In this document: positions 62,614 to 64,000 of the stretch, one piece after another | How positions within the stretch are numbered: position 1 is the stretch's first letter | Layout of the letters: each line of letters begins with the position of its first letter | Origin: Inquilinus sp052113205 | Lineage (GTDB): Bacteria > Pseudomonadota > Alphaproteobacteria > DSM-16000 > Inquilinaceae | Length of the DNA stretch: 64,000 nt | Direction: 5' to 3' | Assembly: GCF_052113205.1 (NCBI RefSeq) | Contig: NZ_JBFRCU010000021.1 | Coordinates: forward strand, 19,827 to 83,826 | Notes under the pieces: model-generated | The model's input: only the letters and a program-made list of their open reading frames with translations | Database searches by the model: none | Told to the model about the DNA's origin: nothing | Translations under genes and position numbers: made by a program

Positions 62614-63762
62614 ATGGCGGTGGCGGATGTCGGCAGGGACGTCGCGGACTGGCTGGTGGCCGAAGGCCGGCTGCTGGCCGACCCGGTGGCGCTGGTCGAC
62701 GGCTTCTGCCGCCGCCTGATCGCCGCCGGCCTGCCGCTGCAGCGCGTGCGGATCGGCCAGAGCATCACCCATCCGCTGCTGACCGCCTGGGGCGTGGTGT
62801 GGACCACGGCCAGGGGCGGCGAAGCCTTCGTGATCGACCGCAAGGTGCTGGCGACCAGCGCCTTTCTCGGCAGCCCCTACGAGGCGGTGCTGAACAGCCG
62901 GCGGCCGCTGCGCCGCCCGCTGACCGGGCTGGGGCCGGACGACCACACCATCTTCCACGAGCTGGCCGCCGCCGGCGGCACCGACTATGTCGCCGTGCCG
63001 ATCATCTACGGCAACGAGACGGTGCAGGTGGCGAGCTTCGTCACCGACCGGCCCGGCGGCTTCACCGACGACGAGGCGGCGCTGCTGGAGCGGCTGCGCC
63101 ACCCGCTGGCGGCGGCGATGGAGCCGACCGCCATGCGCCGCTCGGCCGCCAGCCTGTTGCGCACCTATCTCGGCAGCGGCCCGGCCGACCGTGTGGCGGC
63201 CGGCGCGATCCGCCGCGGCGACGTCGTCGCGGTCGACGCCGCGATCCTGTTCGTCGATATGCGCGGCTTCACCGCCTTATCCGAGCGCCTGACCGCGGCC
63301 GCCGTTCTGGCGGTGCTGGACCGCTATTTCGAGACCCTCGCCCAGGCCATCGTCAACCGCGGCGGCGACGTGCTGAAGTTCCTCGGCGACGGCGTGCTGG
63401 NGATCTTCCCGGTCGAGCAGGCCGGCGGCGCCGCGGCCGCCTGCGACGCCGCGGTCGGCGCGGTGCGGGCGATCCGCCAGGGCCTCGCTGCCGGGCCTGA
63501 TGCGGTGGCCTCCGCCGCGGCATTGCATCTCGGACCGGTGCTGTACGGCAATATCGGCAGCCCCGACCGGCTGGACTTCACCGTGCTGGGGCCGGCGGTC
63601 AACCTGACCAGCCGGCTGGAAGGCCTGGCCAAGCAGCTCGACCGGCCGACCGTGTGCTCGGGGCTGTTCCGGCAGGCCTGGGGCGGGGCGGCGGAGCCGC
63701 TCGGCGCCCACCCGATCCGCGGCCTCGCCGACCCGCAGCCGGTGTTCGCGATCGCGGCGTGA
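62614..63762 (+). CDS. class III adenylate/guanylate cyclase
   Basis: A 382-aa soluble protein. Residues 1-185 form an uncharacterised N-terminal sensor region (LPLQRVRIGQSITHPLLTAW is typical of this cyclase group). Residues ~200-370 are the catalytic domain: metal-binding AILFVDMRGFTALSERL, GGDVLKFLGDGVL, and FTVLGPAVNLTSRLEGLAKQ. One codon (N at 63401) is ambiguous. It would make cAMP or cGMP; the base choice is not readable with certainty. Confidence 0.9.
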   Translation: MAVADVGRDVADWLVAEGRLLADPVALVDGFCRRLIAAGLPLQRVRIGQSITHPLLTAWGVVWTTARGGEAFVIDRKVLATSAFLGSPYEAVLNSRRPLRRPLTGLGPDDHTIFHELAAAGGTDYVAVPIIYGNETVQVASFVTDRPGGFTDDEAALLERLRHPLAAAMEPTAMRRSAASLLRTYLGSGPADRVAAGAIRRGDVVAVDAAILFVDMRGFTALSERLTAAAVLAVLDRYFETLAQAIVNRGGDVLKFLGDGVLXIFPVEQAGGAAAACDAAVGAVRAIRQGLAAGPDAVASAAALHLGPVLYGNIGSPDRLDFTVLGPAVNLTSRLEGLAKQLDRPTVCSGLFRQAWGGAAEPLGAHPIRGLADPQPVFAIAA

Positions 63763-63787
63763 TGGGATGGCCGGTGGCTGTCTTGAT

Positions 63788-63815
63788 CTCCCCCTCCCCT
63801 CGCGGGAGGGGGTTG
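63788..63815 (+). repeat. C/G-rich dispersed repeat, copy 1
   Basis: A 28-bp block, CTCCCCCTCCCC... to ...GGGAGGGGGTTG, that can itself form a hairpin. Its reverse complement recurs at 63907-63934 with 27 of 28 identical positions. Confidence 0.75.
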
Positions 63816-63906
63816 TTGCAGCCCGAACCGATGATGGCTGCCCTGGGCCGGCCGGCTCAGGGAATGAAAACACCATACACGCGCGGACGCGCGCAGACCC
63901 CTCCCC

Positions 63907-63934
63907 CAACCCCCTCCCGCAAGGGGAGGGGGAG
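63907..63934 (-). repeat. C/G-rich dispersed repeat, copy 2 (inverted)
   Basis: The inverted partner of 63788-63815, one mismatch. The pair could close a large stem over 91 nt. Such elements recur through many high-GC proteobacterial genomes between genes. Confidence 0.75.
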
Positions 63935-63964
63935 TGTGGAAGGCTGCGCAAATCGGTGNCGTAG

Positions 63965-63990
63965 GTTGGGTTCGCGGCAGCGAACCCAAC
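63965..63990. repeat. TTGGGTTCGC inverted repeat at window edge
   Basis: GTTGGGTTCGC / GCGAACCCAAC, 11-bp arms with a 4-nt loop. It resembles a common short intergenic repeat and may also act as a terminator. It is part of the gene-free 63763-64000 interval, which holds no other gene. Confidence 0.65.
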
Positions 63991-64000
63991 AGGATCGGGG

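Overview
The window is 64 kb of very GC-rich DNA that looks like chromosome of an alphaproteobacterium, probably Rhodospirillales/Azospirillaceae and perhaps close to Inquilinus. This placement is inferred from gene content: usg, plant-type GshA, UbiA next to RsmE, a CIRCE-controlled groESL, DctPQM TRAP transport, many LysR/TetR/GntR regulators, and candidate EcfG-type (GGAAC-N16-CGTT) promoters. I recognise 67 protein genes. I saw no tRNA, rRNA, CRISPR array, insertion sequence or prophage. Five ambiguous bases (45375, 54001, 55407, 63401, 63959) point to a draft assembly.

Layout. 1-767 is the 5' part of a methylcrotonyl-CoA carboxylase beta gene. 1345-6810 (minus) holds glutathione synthesis gene gshA followed by circularly permuted ATP-grasp, alpha-E, transglutaminase-like protease and Anbu proteasome-like hydrolase. 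This is the conserved but functionally unsolved Anbu peptide-tagging cluster, and the most system-like locus here. 6844-10399 has rsmE and ubiA separated by a DJ-1/PfpI hydrolase and a GlxA-type regulator. 10400-12890 has DUF488, a tiny Cys-motif protein, a methyltransferase and an L,D-transpeptidase lipoprotein with a long Ala/Pro tail. 13091-15220 is groESL with promoter and CIRCE. 15256-18887 is a TRAP transporter with its GntR regulator. 19036-22055 has usg, a candidate stress-induced small RNA on the minus strand, and an aminotransferase-acetyltransferase-phasin-like operon.

22236-29091 is mixed: S1/P1-type zinc hydrolase, LysE exporter, asparaginase, SpoU methylase, GH15 hydrolase, a lone receiver, and two tandem paralogues of unknown family. 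29227-36040 has a DUF1223 protein, an ECF sigma/NrsF pair, a DUF1624-FkbM-aminotransferase operon, an S24-like repressor lacking its protease dyad, and a PBP5-type carboxypeptidase. 36180-41724 has carnitine/betaine-related genes and an unusual MFS-sdhA pair behind a LysR gene. 41967-46385 is a two-component pair and an MHYT hybrid-type kinase. 46686-53491 has DUF952-pyrD, TetR/SDR and TetR/SnoaL divergons with visible operators, panE and an M20 amidohydrolase. 53601-63762 has a K+/H+ antiporter, an orphan RTX protein, an acetylpolyamine-amidohydrolase-like enzyme, a HisKA_2 kinase, envelope stress-type small proteins, an orphan mlaC and a class III cyclase. The right edge holds inverted dispersed repeats.

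Genes are packed in short operons with many 1-4 base overlaps. Several convergent pairs share or abut stop codons inside CTAG or TGATCA palindromes. All functional calls are read from sequence motifs by eye; no database search was run.
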